Assembly (NCBI GenBank): GCA_030018645.1
Contig: JASEHX010000004.1
Coordinates: 1-29,472 of the forward strand
DNA: 29,472 nucleotides
Direction of reading: 5' to 3'
Origin: Candidatus Margulisiibacteriota bacterium
Lineage (GTDB): Bacteria; Margulisbacteria; WOR-1; O2-12-FULL-45-9
Shown here: positions 1 through 7,683 of the stretch, piece after piece
Numbering within the stretch: position 1 is the stretch's first letter
Layout of the letters: the number at the start of each line of letters is the position of its first letter
Notes under the pieces: generated by a model
The model's input: only the letters and a program-made list of their open reading frames with translations
Databases searched by the model: none
Told to the model about the DNA's origin: nothing
Made by a program: the position numbers and the translations under genes

Positions 1-726
1 GGAGCGTCTCCTATTATTGCTGAAATTGCCAAAGAAGTCGGCTGTTTAACCGTGGCGGTAGTTACCAAACCGTTCCGCTTTGAAGGGCCGGTTAGGATTT
101 CCCAAGCCGAAAATGGTGTTGCCATGCTCAAGGAAAAAGTTGACGCTCTCATTGTTATTCCCAATGACAAGCTGTTGCATGTTGTTGAAAGGAAAACTTC
201 CATCATTGAGGCCTTCAAAATCGCCGATGATGTTTTGCGCCAAGGCGTGAAAGGCATTTCTGATTTGATCACCGTTCCCGGTTTAATTAATCTTGATTTT
301 GCCGATGTTAGGACCATTATGTATGAAGCCGGTTCAGCTATGATGGGGATTGGCAATGGTTCCGGGGAGAATAGGGCGGTGGAGGCGGCCGAAGCGGCCA
401 TTTCTTCGCCTTTGCTGGAAGAAACCATTACCGGGGCAAAAGGCGTTATCTTCAATGTTACCGGCGGGCCTGACCTTACCCTATACGAAGTCAACGATGC
501 GGCCGAAGTTATTTACAATGCGGTTGACCCGGACGCTAACATTATCTTTGGCGCGGTGATTGATGAGAAAATGCAGGACGAGGTCAATGTTACCGTTATT
601 GCTACTGGCTTTAGGCCTTCGGCCAAACAGGAAAAAGAAGCTTTTCCCTTTATCCGTCCCAGACAAACCAGAGTTCCTGCCGCCGGCGGCAAGGAGCATA
701 TTGAACTTCCGCCTTTTATGCGTTGA
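1..726 (+). CDS. ftsZ: Cell division protein FtsZ, C-terminal part (cut by window edge)
   Basis: Tubulin-like GTPase that forms the division ring. The frame is open from base 1 (GASPIIAEIAKEVG...), so the gene begins outside the window; 241 residues are visible, ending at TGA 724-726. The visible part starts just after the expected GGGTGTG tubulin signature, contains the T7 synergy loop NLDFAD (about residues 97-102 of the fragment), and then the C-terminal domain with the typical GNGSGENRAVEAAEAAISSP segment. It ends in a short linker and the tail IELPPFMR, which resembles the conserved C-terminal peptide (DIPxFLR-like) that binds FtsA/ZipA-type partners. The linker is short. The TTGACA of the next gene's promoter overlaps the stop codon. 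Identification is secure. Confidence 0.97.
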   Translation, partial: GASPIIAEIAKEVGCLTVAVVTKPFRFEGPVRISQAENGVAMLKEKVDALIVIPNDKLLHVVERKTSIIEAFKIADDVLRQGVKGISDLITVPGLINLDFADVRTIMYEAGSAMMGIGNGSGENRAVEAAEAAISSPLLEETITGAKGVIFNVTGGPDLTLYEVNDAAEVIYNAVDPDANIIFGAVIDEKMQDEVNVTVIATGFRPSAKQEKEAFPFIRPRQTRVPAAGGKEHIELPPFMR

Positions 727-752
727 CAAAGCTGGCGGGATAATGGTACAAT
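723..752 (+). promoter_or_regulatory. Promoter of the RRM gene
   Basis: TTGACA (723-728), 18-bp spacer, TACAAT (747-752) preceded by TGG, an extended -10. The -35 overlaps the ftsZ stop codon. Predicted transcription start is near 759, giving a leader of about 147 nt, unusually long for this window. Confidence 0.6.
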
Positions 753-758
753 AATTCT

Positions 759-905
759 CGGTTAAAGGTCGAAGTTAATGGTAAGTGTAAACAAAAGTTA
801 CATTAAAGATAGGGTTCTGCCCCGACAATTTGAGTGTTGCCTCTTTTTAGGGCCTCTCAGTTCCATTAATCGCAGAAAAAATTCTTATTGGGAGAAAACG
901 TATAC
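759..905 (+). promoter_or_regulatory. Long structured 5' leader of the RRM gene
   Basis: The leader can be closed by TTAATGG (775-781) pairing with CCATTAA (863-869). Inside it are a GGG-loop-CCC hairpin near 812-822 and the motif TAAAGATAGGGTTCT (804-818), which recurs as TAAAAGATAGGGCTCT after the stop codon (1217-1232). I do not recognise a known riboswitch. An autoregulatory site for the RNA-binding protein, or a cold-responsive leader, is possible but inferred. Confidence 0.4.
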
Positions 906-1202
906 ATGAAAAGCCTATTTGTAGGTAATTTACCTTGGTCCGTAACCGACGAAGATTTGAAAAATAAATTTTCAGAATTCGGCGCAGTTATTTCGGCTAG
1001 GGTTGTTACCGATAAATTCTCGGGCAAGTCCAGAGGATTTGGGTTTGTTGACATGGAAGACGCTGAAGCCGAAAAAGCTGTAGCTGGGATGACCGGTTAT
1101 AAGTGGGGCGATCGCGAAGTTACCGTCAACGAAGCCAGACCAAAGGAACAAAGGCCTCGAGGAGATAGAAGCGGCGGTCGCAGAGACTTCAACCGATTCT
1201 AA
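906..1202 (+). CDS. Small RRM-domain RNA-binding protein
   Basis: 98-residue single-RRM protein of the glycine/arginine-tailed type (cyanobacterial Rbp-like), which binds single-stranded RNA and is often linked to cold response. RNP2 is LFVGNL (residues 4-9) and RNP1 is KSRGFGFV (residues 41-48) with the expected aromatic residues. After the RRM (about residue 80) comes an RG-rich tail (EQRPRGDRSGGRRDFNRF). Start chosen at ATG 906 with GGGAG at 890-894 upstream; an in-frame TTG at 888 would overlap this ribosome site. It stands alone between ftsZ and convergent typA, with its own promoter and a strong hairpin terminator. The family is certain; the target RNAs are unknown. Confidence 0.93.
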   Translation: MKSLFVGNLPWSVTDEDLKNKFSEFGAVISARVVTDKFSGKSRGFGFVDMEDAEAEKAVAGMTGYKWGDREVTVNEARPKEQRPRGDRSGGRRDFNRF

Positions 1203-1224
1203 GATCTCTAATAAGATAAAAGAT

Positions 1225-1286
1225 AGGGCTCTCCTACTTCGCCTCGATGTTTCGAAGCTTCGTAGGACGAGTCCTAATCTTTTTTA
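1225..1286 (+). terminator. Terminator hairpin between RRM gene and typA (probably bidirectional)
   Basis: An outer stem TAGGGCT (1224-1230) pairs with AGTCCTA (1270-1276), and an inner stem TCCTAC pairs with GTAGGA, with CTTCG/CGAAG continuing inside. A T-run follows at 1279-1285. Read on the minus strand, the stem overlaps the typA stop codon and is followed by T-rich sequence, so it may end both transcripts. The stem also looks like one of the dispersed palindromes of this genome. Confidence 0.65.
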
Positions 1287-3076
1287 CTGCGGGCGCGCTC
1301 GTTTTCGGTCAGCAGTTTTTTTCTAAGGCGGATGCTGTGCGGGGTTATTTCTACCAGCTCATCTTCGTCGATAAATTCTAATGCCTGTTCCAGCGATAAA
1401 ATAATGGGTGGGGTCAGCTTAATGGCTTCGTCGGCCCCAGCCGCACGGATATTGGTTTGCTTCTTTTCTTTGCAGGGGTTTACGGTCATGTCATGCCCGC
1501 GGGCATTTTCGCCAATAATCATGCCTTCATAAACCTGGATGCCGGGCCTAATAAACAGTTTTCCCCGTTCTTGGAGATTGTCCATGGCATAAGAAGCGGT
1601 TTTTCCCAAATTGCCGGAGATCAAAACCCCATTTTGCCTTTTGGCAATTTCACCCTTAAAACGTTCATAGCGAAAGAAGCCATGGTTTAAAATCCCTTCG
1701 CCCTTGGTGTCCATAATAAACTCGGCCCGAAAACCAAGCAAGCCGCGGGTAGGGATATAATAAGTTAAATTGGTAATGCCGTTTTTGACGCCCATTTCCT
1801 GCATTTCTCCGCGGCGTTTCCCCAGCTTTTCAATGACGATCCCGGCAAATTCTTCGGGGACCGAAATTAAGGCCTGTTCAATGGGCTCCATTTTTTCATT
1901 ATTGATGGTCTTAAAAATCACTTTGGGTTGGGAAACCTGAACCTCAAACCCTTCGCGCCGCATTTCTTCCAGCAGGATGGATAAATGCAGTTCGCCCCGC
2001 CCGGAAACCGTAAACCCTTCGCCATTTTCGAAAGGTTCCATCCGCATACCAACATTGGTCTCCAATTCTCTCTCAAGGCGCGCCCGTAAATGCCGGGTGG
2101 TAACATATTTTCCGTCCCGGCCGGCAAAAGGGGAATTATTGACCAGGAATTCCATGGTTAAGGTTGGCTCGTCTATATCCAATAGGTGGAGGGGCAATGG
2201 GTTGTCAGCGGCGCAAATGGTTTCCCCAATCGTAATATCCGATATCCCAGCCACTGAAACAATATCGCCGCAAACCGCTTCCTCAATTTCTACCTCTTTT
2301 AGCCCTTCAAAATTACATAGTTTGGTAATTTTGGCGGATTGGATGGAGCCGTCTCTTTTACATATGACAATACTCGATCCTTTTTTTAATATCCCGCTAA
2401 AAATCCGGCCAATGCCAATCCTGCCGACATAATCATCATAATCAAGATTGGCAACCTGCAGCTGCAGGGGCAGGGATGATTTGTCAGGATAGGGAGGGAC
2501 TTGCTTTAAAATAGTTTCAAACAAGGGGGCTAAGTCAGAACTTTCATCTTCCAAATTGTACTTGGCAATCCCTTGGCGGGAAATAGTGTAGACGATGGGG
2601 AAATCAAGCTGTTTATCACTGGCATCTAATTTTACGAATAAATCAAAGACCATGTCCACCACTTTATGGGCGCGATGGCCTTTTTTGTCAATTTTATTAA
2701 TAACAACTATTGGCCGCAAGCCCAGCTTTAGTGATTTGGAAAGTACAAATTTGGTCTGGGGCATGGGGCCTTCTTTGGCGTCAACCAGCAAAAGGACGCT
2801 GTCCACCATTTTCAGCACCCGTTCAACTTCAGAGCCAAAGTCGGCATGGCCGGGGGTATCAACAATATTAATCTTATAGTCCTTGTAGTGAATGGAGCAA
2901 TTCTTGGAGAAAATAGTAATACCGCGCTCTTTTTCCAGGTCATTGGAATCCATGACTAGTTCTGGTACCTCATCGCGTTCCCCAAAAGCTCCGCCTTGGC
3001 GCAGGAGATGGTCGGTTAATGTTGTTTTTCCATGGTCAACATGGGCGATGATGGCGAGATTGATGATCTTGGTCAT
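1274..3076 (-). CDS. typA: Ribosome-associated translational GTPase TypA/BipA
   Basis: 600 residues, the normal length for TypA/BipA, an EF-G-like GTPase that binds the 70S ribosome and assists ribosome assembly and stress or cold adaptation. G1 is AHVDHGKTT (residues 11-19), G3 is DTPGHADF (from residue 73) and G4 is NKID (127-130). These are followed by domain II, the EF-G III/V-like domains, and the TypA-specific C-terminal region (GRGELHLSILLEEMRREGFE, then IPTRGLLGFR). The start ATG 3074-3076 lies 6 bp after a TGCTATAAT extended -10, so the mRNA is probably leaderless. The last codons fall in the shared terminator hairpin. Identification is secure. Confidence 0.97.
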   Translation of the reverse strand: MTKIINLAIIAHVDHGKTTLTDHLLRQGGAFGERDEVPELVMDSNDLEKERGITIFSKNCSIHYKDYKINIVDTPGHADFGSEVERVLKMVDSVLLLVDAKEGPMPQTKFVLSKSLKLGLRPIVVINKIDKKGHRAHKVVDMVFDLFVKLDASDKQLDFPIVYTISRQGIAKYNLEDESSDLAPLFETILKQVPPYPDKSSLPLQLQVANLDYDDYVGRIGIGRIFSGILKKGSSIVICKRDGSIQSAKITKLCNFEGLKEVEIEEAVCGDIVSVAGISDITIGETICAADNPLPLHLLDIDEPTLTMEFLVNNSPFAGRDGKYVTTRHLRARLERELETNVGMRMEPFENGEGFTVSGRGELHLSILLEEMRREGFEVQVSQPKVIFKTINNEKMEPIEQALISVPEEFAGIVIEKLGKRRGEMQEMGVKNGITNLTYYIPTRGLLGFRAEFIMDTKGEGILNHGFFRYERFKGEIAKRQNGVLISGNLGKTASYAMDNLQERGKLFIRPGIQVYEGMIIGENARGHDMTVNPCKEKKQTNIRAAGADEAIKLTPPIILSLEQALEFIDEDELVEITPHSIRLRKKLLTENERARSKKD

Positions 3077-3082
3077 ATTTCC

Positions 3083-3091
3083 ATTATAGCA
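3083..3091 (-). promoter_or_regulatory. Extended -10 of typA (leaderless)
   Basis: On the minus strand TGC-TATAAT occupies 3091-3083; the ATG begins 6 nt later at 3076, so transcription should start at or next to the start codon. No clear -35 is visible. Confidence 0.55.
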
Positions 3092-3095
3092 GATG

Positions 3096-3124
3096 TTGCA
3101 GGCGGCTGACTAATCGTGTATGAT
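3096..3124 (+). promoter_or_regulatory. Promoter of the small gene at 3147
   Basis: TTGCAG (3096-3101), 17-bp spacer, TATGAT (3119-3124). It overlaps the upstream region of divergent typA. The predicted RNA carries the AAGGAGGG ribosome site at 3133-3140. Confidence 0.45.
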
Positions 3125-3146
3125 GGCCAAGAAAGGAGGGAAAACA

Positions 3147-3311
3147 ATGATTGTTGAACGCTCAGAATACAAGGGAAAACCAATGCTGGTAATTAAAAAC
3201 GGGGAGGAAGACAAGTTTCCTTTTTCTTTCGGCCTATCCAAGGCAAAAAAGATATTGGAAAATATCGAAGAAATAAAAAAGTTTGTGGCGGAACAGGAAA
3301 ATAGGGGATAA
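3147..3311 (+). CDS. Small conserved-looking protein of unknown function (54 aa)
   Basis: MIVERSEYKGKPMLVI... ending KKFVAEQENRG. I do not recognise a named family. The pattern is a short beta-rich start (VERSEYKGKPMLVIKN), then FPFSFGLSKAKKILENIEEIKKFVAEQ, which should form one amphipathic helix. Start chosen at ATG 3147 because AAGGAGGG lies 6 nt upstream; an in-frame ATG at 3120 falls inside the predicted -10. It has its own promoter, is divergent from typA and convergent with the MFS gene. Real coding potential is supported by the ribosome site and the charged, low-complexity-free composition. Confidence 0.7.
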   Translation: MIVERSEYKGKPMLVIKNGEEDKFPFSFGLSKAKKILENIEEIKKFVAEQENRG

Positions 3312-3337
3312 TCTCCTTCGAATCAAATTCCAAGTCC

Positions 3338-3356
3338 GAACTTTCAGTTCCTTCGG
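3338..3356. repeat. Short palindrome GAACT-TTC-AGTTC in the convergent gap
   Basis: GAACTTTCAGTTC at 3338-3350 is a perfect 5-bp hairpin with TTC loop; flanking CCGA and TCGG can extend it with a bulge. The core ACTTTCAGT recurs in the larger hairpin at 11036-11067. It lies between two convergent genes where a terminator is expected, but there is no T-run. Confidence 0.4.
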
Positions 3357-3376
3357 CCATAATATAGACAACCTCT

Positions 3377-4513
3377 TCATAGCAGAAATAACAGCGCTAA
3401 TAAAGCCAGGATATTTAATCCGCCCGAACTTAAAAAGGGCAGGGACATGGACATTTGGAATAAAAATCCCCCTGCCACCGGCCCCAAAATCCTCCCCAAA
3501 CTGTCAACCGATTGCATTGCTCCCATAGTGGCTCCTTCTTCCAGTTCAGTGTCTTTGGAAATGAGCGAGGCCAGACTAGGACGCAGCAGTCCTTGTCCAA
3601 CCACTGCGCCGCTTATAAAAAGTACCAAGGTCCAATGGTTAAAGGCAAAGAGGATCAAGCTATAGCCGACGGCTGAAAGCAAAAGGCCAATCTTTATGAC
3701 ATTTTCTTCCCCCAGTTTCCTGATCATTTTTCCTACTAATAAACCTTGAACAATTACGCCCGTCAGCCCCATAAAAGTGAAAACGATGCCCATGTCATAA
3801 GCGCCGTACCCTAATTTTATGTTAGCTAAAAGCGGGAAAGTGCTTTCGGCTCCGCTCAAAGAATATGAAAGGAGAAAAACCAAAAAGAAAGTGAAGGCCA
3901 TGAAACCGCGTAAAGATAGCAAATGCTTAAACCGGTCATATTTGATCTCACTGCGGTCATGCTGTTTTTTTGATTCTTTAAGGAAGATGGCGGCAAAAGC
4001 AAGGTTCACCGCCGCGAGTCCAGACGAAAAGAAAAAGGGCATACCGAGGTGCCAAACTGAAAAGAGCCCGCCAATGGATGGGCCAACTACCATGCCAAGC
4101 CCCATAGCGGCGCCCAGCATCCCCATCCCAGCCCCGCGCTCGTTTTCATCGGTAGTATCGGCCATGTAAGCCATTGCGGTTGGCAGACAGGCAGAAGAAA
4201 GGATTCCGCCTAATACCCGGGAAGCAAATAAAAGGGGCAAGGAATTAGCCAGCCCAAATAATAAAAAAGTAATAGAGAACCCAGCCAAACCGAGAAGAAT
4301 AATGGGTTTGCGCCCATATTTGTCGGATAAACTGCCCCATATCGGCGAAAAAATAAATTGCATCAATGAATAGCTGGCCATTAATAATCCAATATGAAAA
4401 GGATTTGCGCCCAACTGGATAGAATAAAAAGGCAGGATAGGGATAATAATGCCAAATCCCACCATCACCAAAAATAACGTCGCAAATAAAATGGCAGTCG
4501 GCCCAAATTTCAT
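3377..4513 (-). CDS. MFS drug/metabolite exporter, DHA1-like
   Basis: 378 residues with about 12 hydrophobic segments, the normal size for a 12-TM major facilitator proton antiporter in the inner membrane. Motif A is GSLSDKYGRKP (between TM2 and TM3), and the antiporter motif C-like stretch is GLGMVVGPSIGG in TM5; this pattern is typical of the DHA1/TetA-like drug exporters. The substrate cannot be told. Start chosen at ATG 4511-4513 (MKFGPTAILF), which begins directly with TM1; the longer frame (up to 4600) adds a hydrophilic stretch encoded by repeat-like DNA. A TGC-TAAGAT extended -10 ends 10 bp before the ATG. It is divergent from the exported protein at 4663. Confidence 0.88.
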   Translation of the reverse strand: MKFGPTAILFATLFLVMVGFGIIIPILPFYSIQLGANPFHIGLLMASYSLMQFIFSPIWGSLSDKYGRKPIILLGLAGFSITFLLFGLANSLPLLFASRVLGGILSSACLPTAMAYMADTTDENERGAGMGMLGAAMGLGMVVGPSIGGLFSVWHLGMPFFFSSGLAAVNLAFAAIFLKESKKQHDRSEIKYDRFKHLLSLRGFMAFTFFLVFLLSYSLSGAESTFPLLANIKLGYGAYDMGIVFTFMGLTGVIVQGLLVGKMIRKLGEENVIKIGLLLSAVGYSLILFAFNHWTLVLFISGAVVGQGLLRPSLASLISKDTELEEGATMGAMQSVDSLGRILGPVAGGFLFQMSMSLPFLSSGGLNILALLALLFLL

Positions 4514-4523
4514 AGGGAAAATT

Positions 4524-4532
4524 ATCTTAGCA
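4524..4532 (-). promoter_or_regulatory. Extended -10 of the MFS gene
   Basis: Minus strand TGC-TAAGAT (4532-4524), 10 bp before the ATG at 4513. A near-leaderless transcript is predicted. Confidence 0.45.
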
Positions 4533-4544
4533 TTTTTTACATGA

Positions 4545-4558
4545 GTTGTCAGTTGTAT
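4545..4558. repeat. Two copies of the GTTGTCA-type heptad
   Basis: GTTGTCA GTTGTAT at 4545-4558, intergenic; same unit as the heptad array inside truA (9770-9797). Confidence 0.45.
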
Positions 4559-4566
4559 TAATGTTG

Positions 4567-4575
4567 TGCTATAAC
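4567..4575 (+). promoter_or_regulatory. Extended -10 upstream of the exported protein
   Basis: TGC-TATAAC at 4567-4575. If used, the transcript would read through the 4591-4672 palindromic repeat before the proposed GTG start at 4663. Confidence 0.4.
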
Positions 4576-4590
4576 TAACTTGTGATAAAG

Positions 4591-4672
4591 ATGCCCGCAC
4601 CCGCCGACCTTAAACATACCCCCCTCTCCCAGTGGGAGAGGGGGGAGTTTTTAACTTGGTGGGTGAGGGTTT
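4591..4672. repeat. Compact MITE-like palindromic repeat (about 82 bp) at the 5' end of a gene
   Basis: The left end is an imperfect ATGCCCGCACCC and the right end GGGTGAGGGTTT. Inside is a 12-bp perfect stem CCCCCCTCTCCC (4619-4630) / GGGAGAGGGGGG (4634-4645) with loop AGT. It aligns with the elements at 9983-10149 and 21781-21831. No transposase is encoded, so mobility, if any, would be in trans. Confidence 0.7.
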
Positions 4673-5700
4673 TTGTCGTTTATTCTTTGATCTTTGGATT
4701 TGTAGGCAAAGCCGATGCTTCCTTTCTCCTTGGCACCAAAAATCTCAATTTCGGTTTTGAAGGCAGTCAGATATATCTCTTAAAGGATATCCATGGCAAT
4801 ATCTTGGAGTACGGAGGAGATTTTGCACCGGGCGGGATGGGGATTAAGCTGGCGATTTCCCAAAAAGATAATTTATTGGACAGCTCAACATTGGTAAAAG
4901 GAACCTGGCAAAACGAACTTTCTTTGTTCGGGTCGCCGCTCAAAACCAGCTTGATTGCCGGTTATGCGGCATTGCCAACGGCCTTATTCAACTGGCTTAG
5001 CGTAGAGGCCGGAGCAAACCAATGCATCAGCGGCGGGTTAAGCGCCGCCTATAATTACAATTACGTAAAGGGCGGATCAGGTATTGCATTGGGTTCTAAT
5101 TTTGGGGCGTTGTTATTTTATCGTTCCGGGAGTGCCTTGACCGAGTTAATTGCCTTAGATAACTGCAAGTGGTTGAATGAAGCTTCTTACACAACTGCTC
5201 TTTCGATGGGAATGAAACTAGAGGCCGCGTATCAGCTTGATTTTCATCTTGCTAACCGACTGCCGGCCAATATTCTTGTTAATCAGGGGCCGGTTATTCG
5301 GTTGAATACCGGGGCATTGGTCTTGTCATATTATTACCCGGTACAGGAGGAATATCTGCGGGAAAAATATCCGCATCAAAAAAATAGGACGGAGATAAAG
5401 GCCGCTTTTCCTACTGTGGCGGGGTTTTGGTTCGCGGGAGAAGAGATTGAGCAGGAAACAGCCCGGACCTATTCTCTGATGTTGGTCCGGCCGTTAAAAC
5501 AAGCTTTATCCTTATCCATATTTATTGCCCGCGACTACACAGACCGCAAAATCGGGATCCAATTGGCGGCGGGAGAAGATAATTATGCGGCTCTTGGCAA
5601 AACTTATATTGCCAAGGAACGGATCACGGCTCCTTCTTATGAATCCAATGTTGACAGCACGACTGAATGGTATTTGAATGATTGGTTTTTAGAAAATTAA
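4663..5700 (+). CDS. Exported protein of unknown function (345 aa)
   Basis: No family recognised. From GTG 4663 the N-terminus MRVFVVYSLIFGFVGKADA-S reads as a classical signal peptide with an ADA cleavage site. The mature part is about 325 residues, rich in alternating hydrophobic/polar and aromatic residues (for example GALLFYRSGSALTEL, IRLNTGALVLSYYY), has two Cys (NQC, NCK) and ends YLNDWFLEN. The alternation fits a secreted beta-rich or outer-membrane-type protein, but no clear barrel-closing C-terminal strand is seen. Start choice is uncertain: an in-frame ATG at 4591 lies at the left end of a palindromic repeat and would add 24 repeat-encoded residues. The G-rich 3' arm of the repeat hairpin lies 15 nt before the GTG. 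It stands alone. Confidence 0.7.
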   Translation: MRVFVVYSLIFGFVGKADASFLLGTKNLNFGFEGSQIYLLKDIHGNILEYGGDFAPGGMGIKLAISQKDNLLDSSTLVKGTWQNELSLFGSPLKTSLIAGYAALPTALFNWLSVEAGANQCISGGLSAAYNYNYVKGGSGIALGSNFGALLFYRSGSALTELIALDNCKWLNEASYTTALSMGMKLEAAYQLDFHLANRLPANILVNQGPVIRLNTGALVLSYYYPVQEEYLREKYPHQKNRTEIKAAFPTVAGFWFAGEEIEQETARTYSLMLVRPLKQALSLSIFIARDYTDRKIGIQLAAGEDNYAALGKTYIAKERITAPSYESNVDSTTEWYLNDWFLEN

Positions 5701-5705
5701 TCTCG

Positions 5706-5714
5706 TGCTATAAT
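5706..5714 (+). promoter_or_regulatory. Extended -10 of cimA (leaderless)
   Basis: TGC-TATAAT at 5706-5714, 8 bp before ATG 5723, with no Shine-Dalgarno in the gap. The predicted transcript begins within a few bases of the start codon. Confidence 0.55.
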
Positions 5715-5722
5715 AGTGCACT

Positions 5723-7285
5723 ATGCAAGTAGTTTTGTTTGATACTACTCTTCGAGACGGCGCCCAGACGGAAGGGATTTCTTTTTCACTGGAAGACAAG
5801 CTAAAAATTGCCCGTTTGTTGGACGAAGCCGGCATCCATTACATTGAAGGCGGCTGGCCGGGCAGTAATCCCAAAGATATTGAATTTTTCCGCCAAATGA
5901 AGTCCATCAAATTAAAGCATGCTAAATTAGCGGCTTTTTCTTCTACCCGTCGGGCGGGCATGAATGTGGAAGAAGATACAAATATCTTAACTTTGCTGGA
6001 GGCCGATACGCCGGTTGCGGCCATTTTTGGCAAGGCCTGGGACTTCCATGTTACCGATGCGCTCAAAACCACCTTGGACGAAAATTTGGCCATGATTTGG
6101 GATACGGTTGCCTTTGTTAAAAAAGCCGGGCGGGAAGCGGTGTTTGATGCCGAACATTTTTTTGACGGCTATAAAGCCAATCCGAATTACGCTTTAAAAT
6201 GTCTGAAAACGGCGGAGGAAGCCGGTGCCGATTGGCTTTGTCTCTGCGATACCAATGGCGGAACGCTGGCTTTTGAAACCCAGACCATTATCAATGCCGT
6301 AAAATCAAAATTAAAAAAGCCCTTTGGCATCCATGCCCATAATGATTCGGATTGTGCGGTTTCGGTTTCCGCTATGGCAGTTTACTGCGGAGCAAGCATG
6401 GTGCAGGGGACAATCAACGGTTACGGCGAGCGCTGCGGCAATGCCGACCTTTGCTCGATTATCCCAATATTAAAGTTAAAATTGAAAGTAGATTGTGTGA
6501 GCGATGAGCAGTTGAAAAACTTAACCGAATTATCCCGCCATGTGGCAGAAATTGCCAATCTTCCCCAGTCCTTCCACCAGCCGTTTGTGGGCCGCTCGGC
6601 CTTTACCCATAAGGCCGGCATCCATGCCAGTGCGGTGGCCAAACATCCCGGTACCTATGAGCATATCGATCCAGAATTGGTGGGCAATGAAAGAAGGATT
6701 ACTATTTCGGAATTATCCGGGGTCAGCAATTTATTGTCAAAAGCCAAGGAATACGGAGTAGATTTGAAAAAGGATTCTCCCGAAAGCAAGGCATTAATCA
6801 AAACGCTGAAAGAAATGGAAAATCAGGGGTATTCATTTGAAGAAGGGGATGCATCATTTGAATTGCTGTTAAAGCGCGCTTTGGGCGCGATAAAACCCTT
6901 CTTTGAACTAGAAGATTTTCTGGTCGAAACCCATAAGAAAGGGCAGGAGATGTTAAATGTCCGGGCCTATGTCAAATTAAAAGTTAAAGACAAGCATTTT
7001 GAAGCCACCGGAATAGGGGACGGTCCAGTCAATGCTTTGGATAATGGTCTGCGTAAGGTCTTGGAAGATATTTATCCGTCCATCAAGACGGTAAAATTAA
7101 CCGATTACAAGGTTCGCGTCCTTGATTCCCAAGCCGGCACCGCCGCCAGGGTAAGGGTTATTATTGAATCAGCCGACGAAACAAAAAGCTGGGGAACGGT
7201 AGGTGTTTCTACCAATGTCATCGATGCCAGCTGGAAAGCGCTGGTGGATGCGATTGAGTATAAATTGATGCTGGAGTCAAAATAA
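5723..7285 (+). CDS. cimA: (R)-citramalate synthase
   Basis: 520 residues, the length of the Geobacter/Leptospira-type citramalate synthases. It condenses acetyl-CoA and pyruvate to citramalate, the first step of the threonine-independent route to 2-ketobutyrate and isoleucine. The HMGL-like TIM barrel carries DTTLRDG (residues 7-13), the YIEGGWPGSNPKD signature that separates this group from LeuA, the metal-binding HAHND (204-208) and GERCGN (235-240). The C-terminal LeuA-type regulatory domain occupies about 390-515, where isoleucine feedback would act. The stop TAA shares a base with the start of mntA (TAATG). The last 31 bp before divergence (7227-7257) recur exactly at 8116-8146, after the toxin-antitoxin pair. 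Confidence 0.95.
   Translation: MQVVLFDTTLRDGAQTEGISFSLEDKLKIARLLDEAGIHYIEGGWPGSNPKDIEFFRQMKSIKLKHAKLAAFSSTRRAGMNVEEDTNILTLLEADTPVAAIFGKAWDFHVTDALKTTLDENLAMIWDTVAFVKKAGREAVFDAEHFFDGYKANPNYALKCLKTAEEAGADWLCLCDTNGGTLAFETQTIINAVKSKLKKPFGIHAHNDSDCAVSVSAMAVYCGASMVQGTINGYGERCGNADLCSIIPILKLKLKVDCVSDEQLKNLTELSRHVAEIANLPQSFHQPFVGRSAFTHKAGIHASAVAKHPGTYEHIDPELVGNERRITISELSGVSNLLSKAKEYGVDLKKDSPESKALIKTLKEMENQGYSFEEGDASFELLLKRALGAIKPFFELEDFLVETHKKGQEMLNVRAYVKLKVKDKHFEATGIGDGPVNALDNGLRKVLEDIYPSIKTVKLTDYKVRVLDSQAGTAARVRVIIESADETKSWGTVGVSTNVIDASWKALVDAIEYKLMLESK
7227..7257 (+). repeat. Left copy of the cimA-tail direct repeat (31 bp)
   Basis: Identical to 8116-8146, 889 bp downstream. It encodes the ASWKALVDAIE region of CimA. 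The two copies bracket mntA-hepT. Confidence 0.9.
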
Positions 7286-7683
7286 TGTTGGAGAATACAC
7301 TTGATCGCCTAAAAGAATTTATTAGCGCCAAAAAGGAAATATCTTTAGCCTTCCTCTTTGGGTCGCAGGTAAAAGGGTATGCCCGCCCAATTTCCGATTA
7401 TGATTTGGCGGTTTGGTTTATAAAAGCGCCAGAACTTGGGAAAATTGACCGGTTATGGAGGGAGATTGAAAAAATTGTTGGCAAAGAAGTCGACTTAGTT
7501 ATATTAAATAATGCCCGTCCAACCGTTGCATGGGCGGCTCTGCGCGGCAAAAAAATATTAATTAGGGACTGGCGGCTTTATTTTAATTTGATATTAAACG
7601 TTTCAACCGAAGCCGAGGATATGCAGGATTTTAATATTAGTTTGTGGAATCTTAAGGAAAAAATAAGGAGCGCCCCATTATGA
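7285..7683 (+). CDS. mntA: MntA-like minimal nucleotidyltransferase (antitoxin)
   Basis: 132 residues of the polymerase-beta-like minimal nucleotidyltransferase family. Characterised MntA antitoxins neutralise HEPN toxins by transferring AMP to the toxin. The signature GSX10DXD is complete: G26-S27, D38 and D40 (GSQVKGYARPISDYDLAV), with the third carboxylate at D70 (KEVDLVIL). The ATG overlaps the cimA stop and its own stop overlaps the start of hepT (ATGA), so it is co-translated with both. It has no promoter of its own in the overlap and probably depends on cimA transcription, unusual for a toxin-antitoxin pair. See the repeat copies at 7227 and 8116 for signs of insertion. Confidence 0.88.
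   Translation: MLENTLDRLKEFISAKKEISLAFLFGSQVKGYARPISDYDLAVWFIKAPELGKIDRLWREIEKIVGKEVDLVILNNARPTVAWAALRGKKILIRDWRLYFNLILNVSTEAEDMQDFNISLWNLKEKIRSAPL

Noticed and set aside
888..905. TTG start at 888 for the RRM protein
   Set aside because: It would place the GGGAG ribosome site within the coding sequence; ATG 906 gives MKSLFVGNL, where RRM proteins of this type begin.
1332..3089. Several plus-strand ORFs opposite typA (and similar ones opposite the EF-G-like gene, the response regulator and others)
   Set aside because: They are antisense shadows of well-identified genes, without promoters, ribosome sites or recognisable products.
3147..3311. Small protein as an antitoxin
   Set aside because: No toxin gene follows and the sequence does not show an AbrB, MetJ/Arc or Phd pattern; left as unknown.
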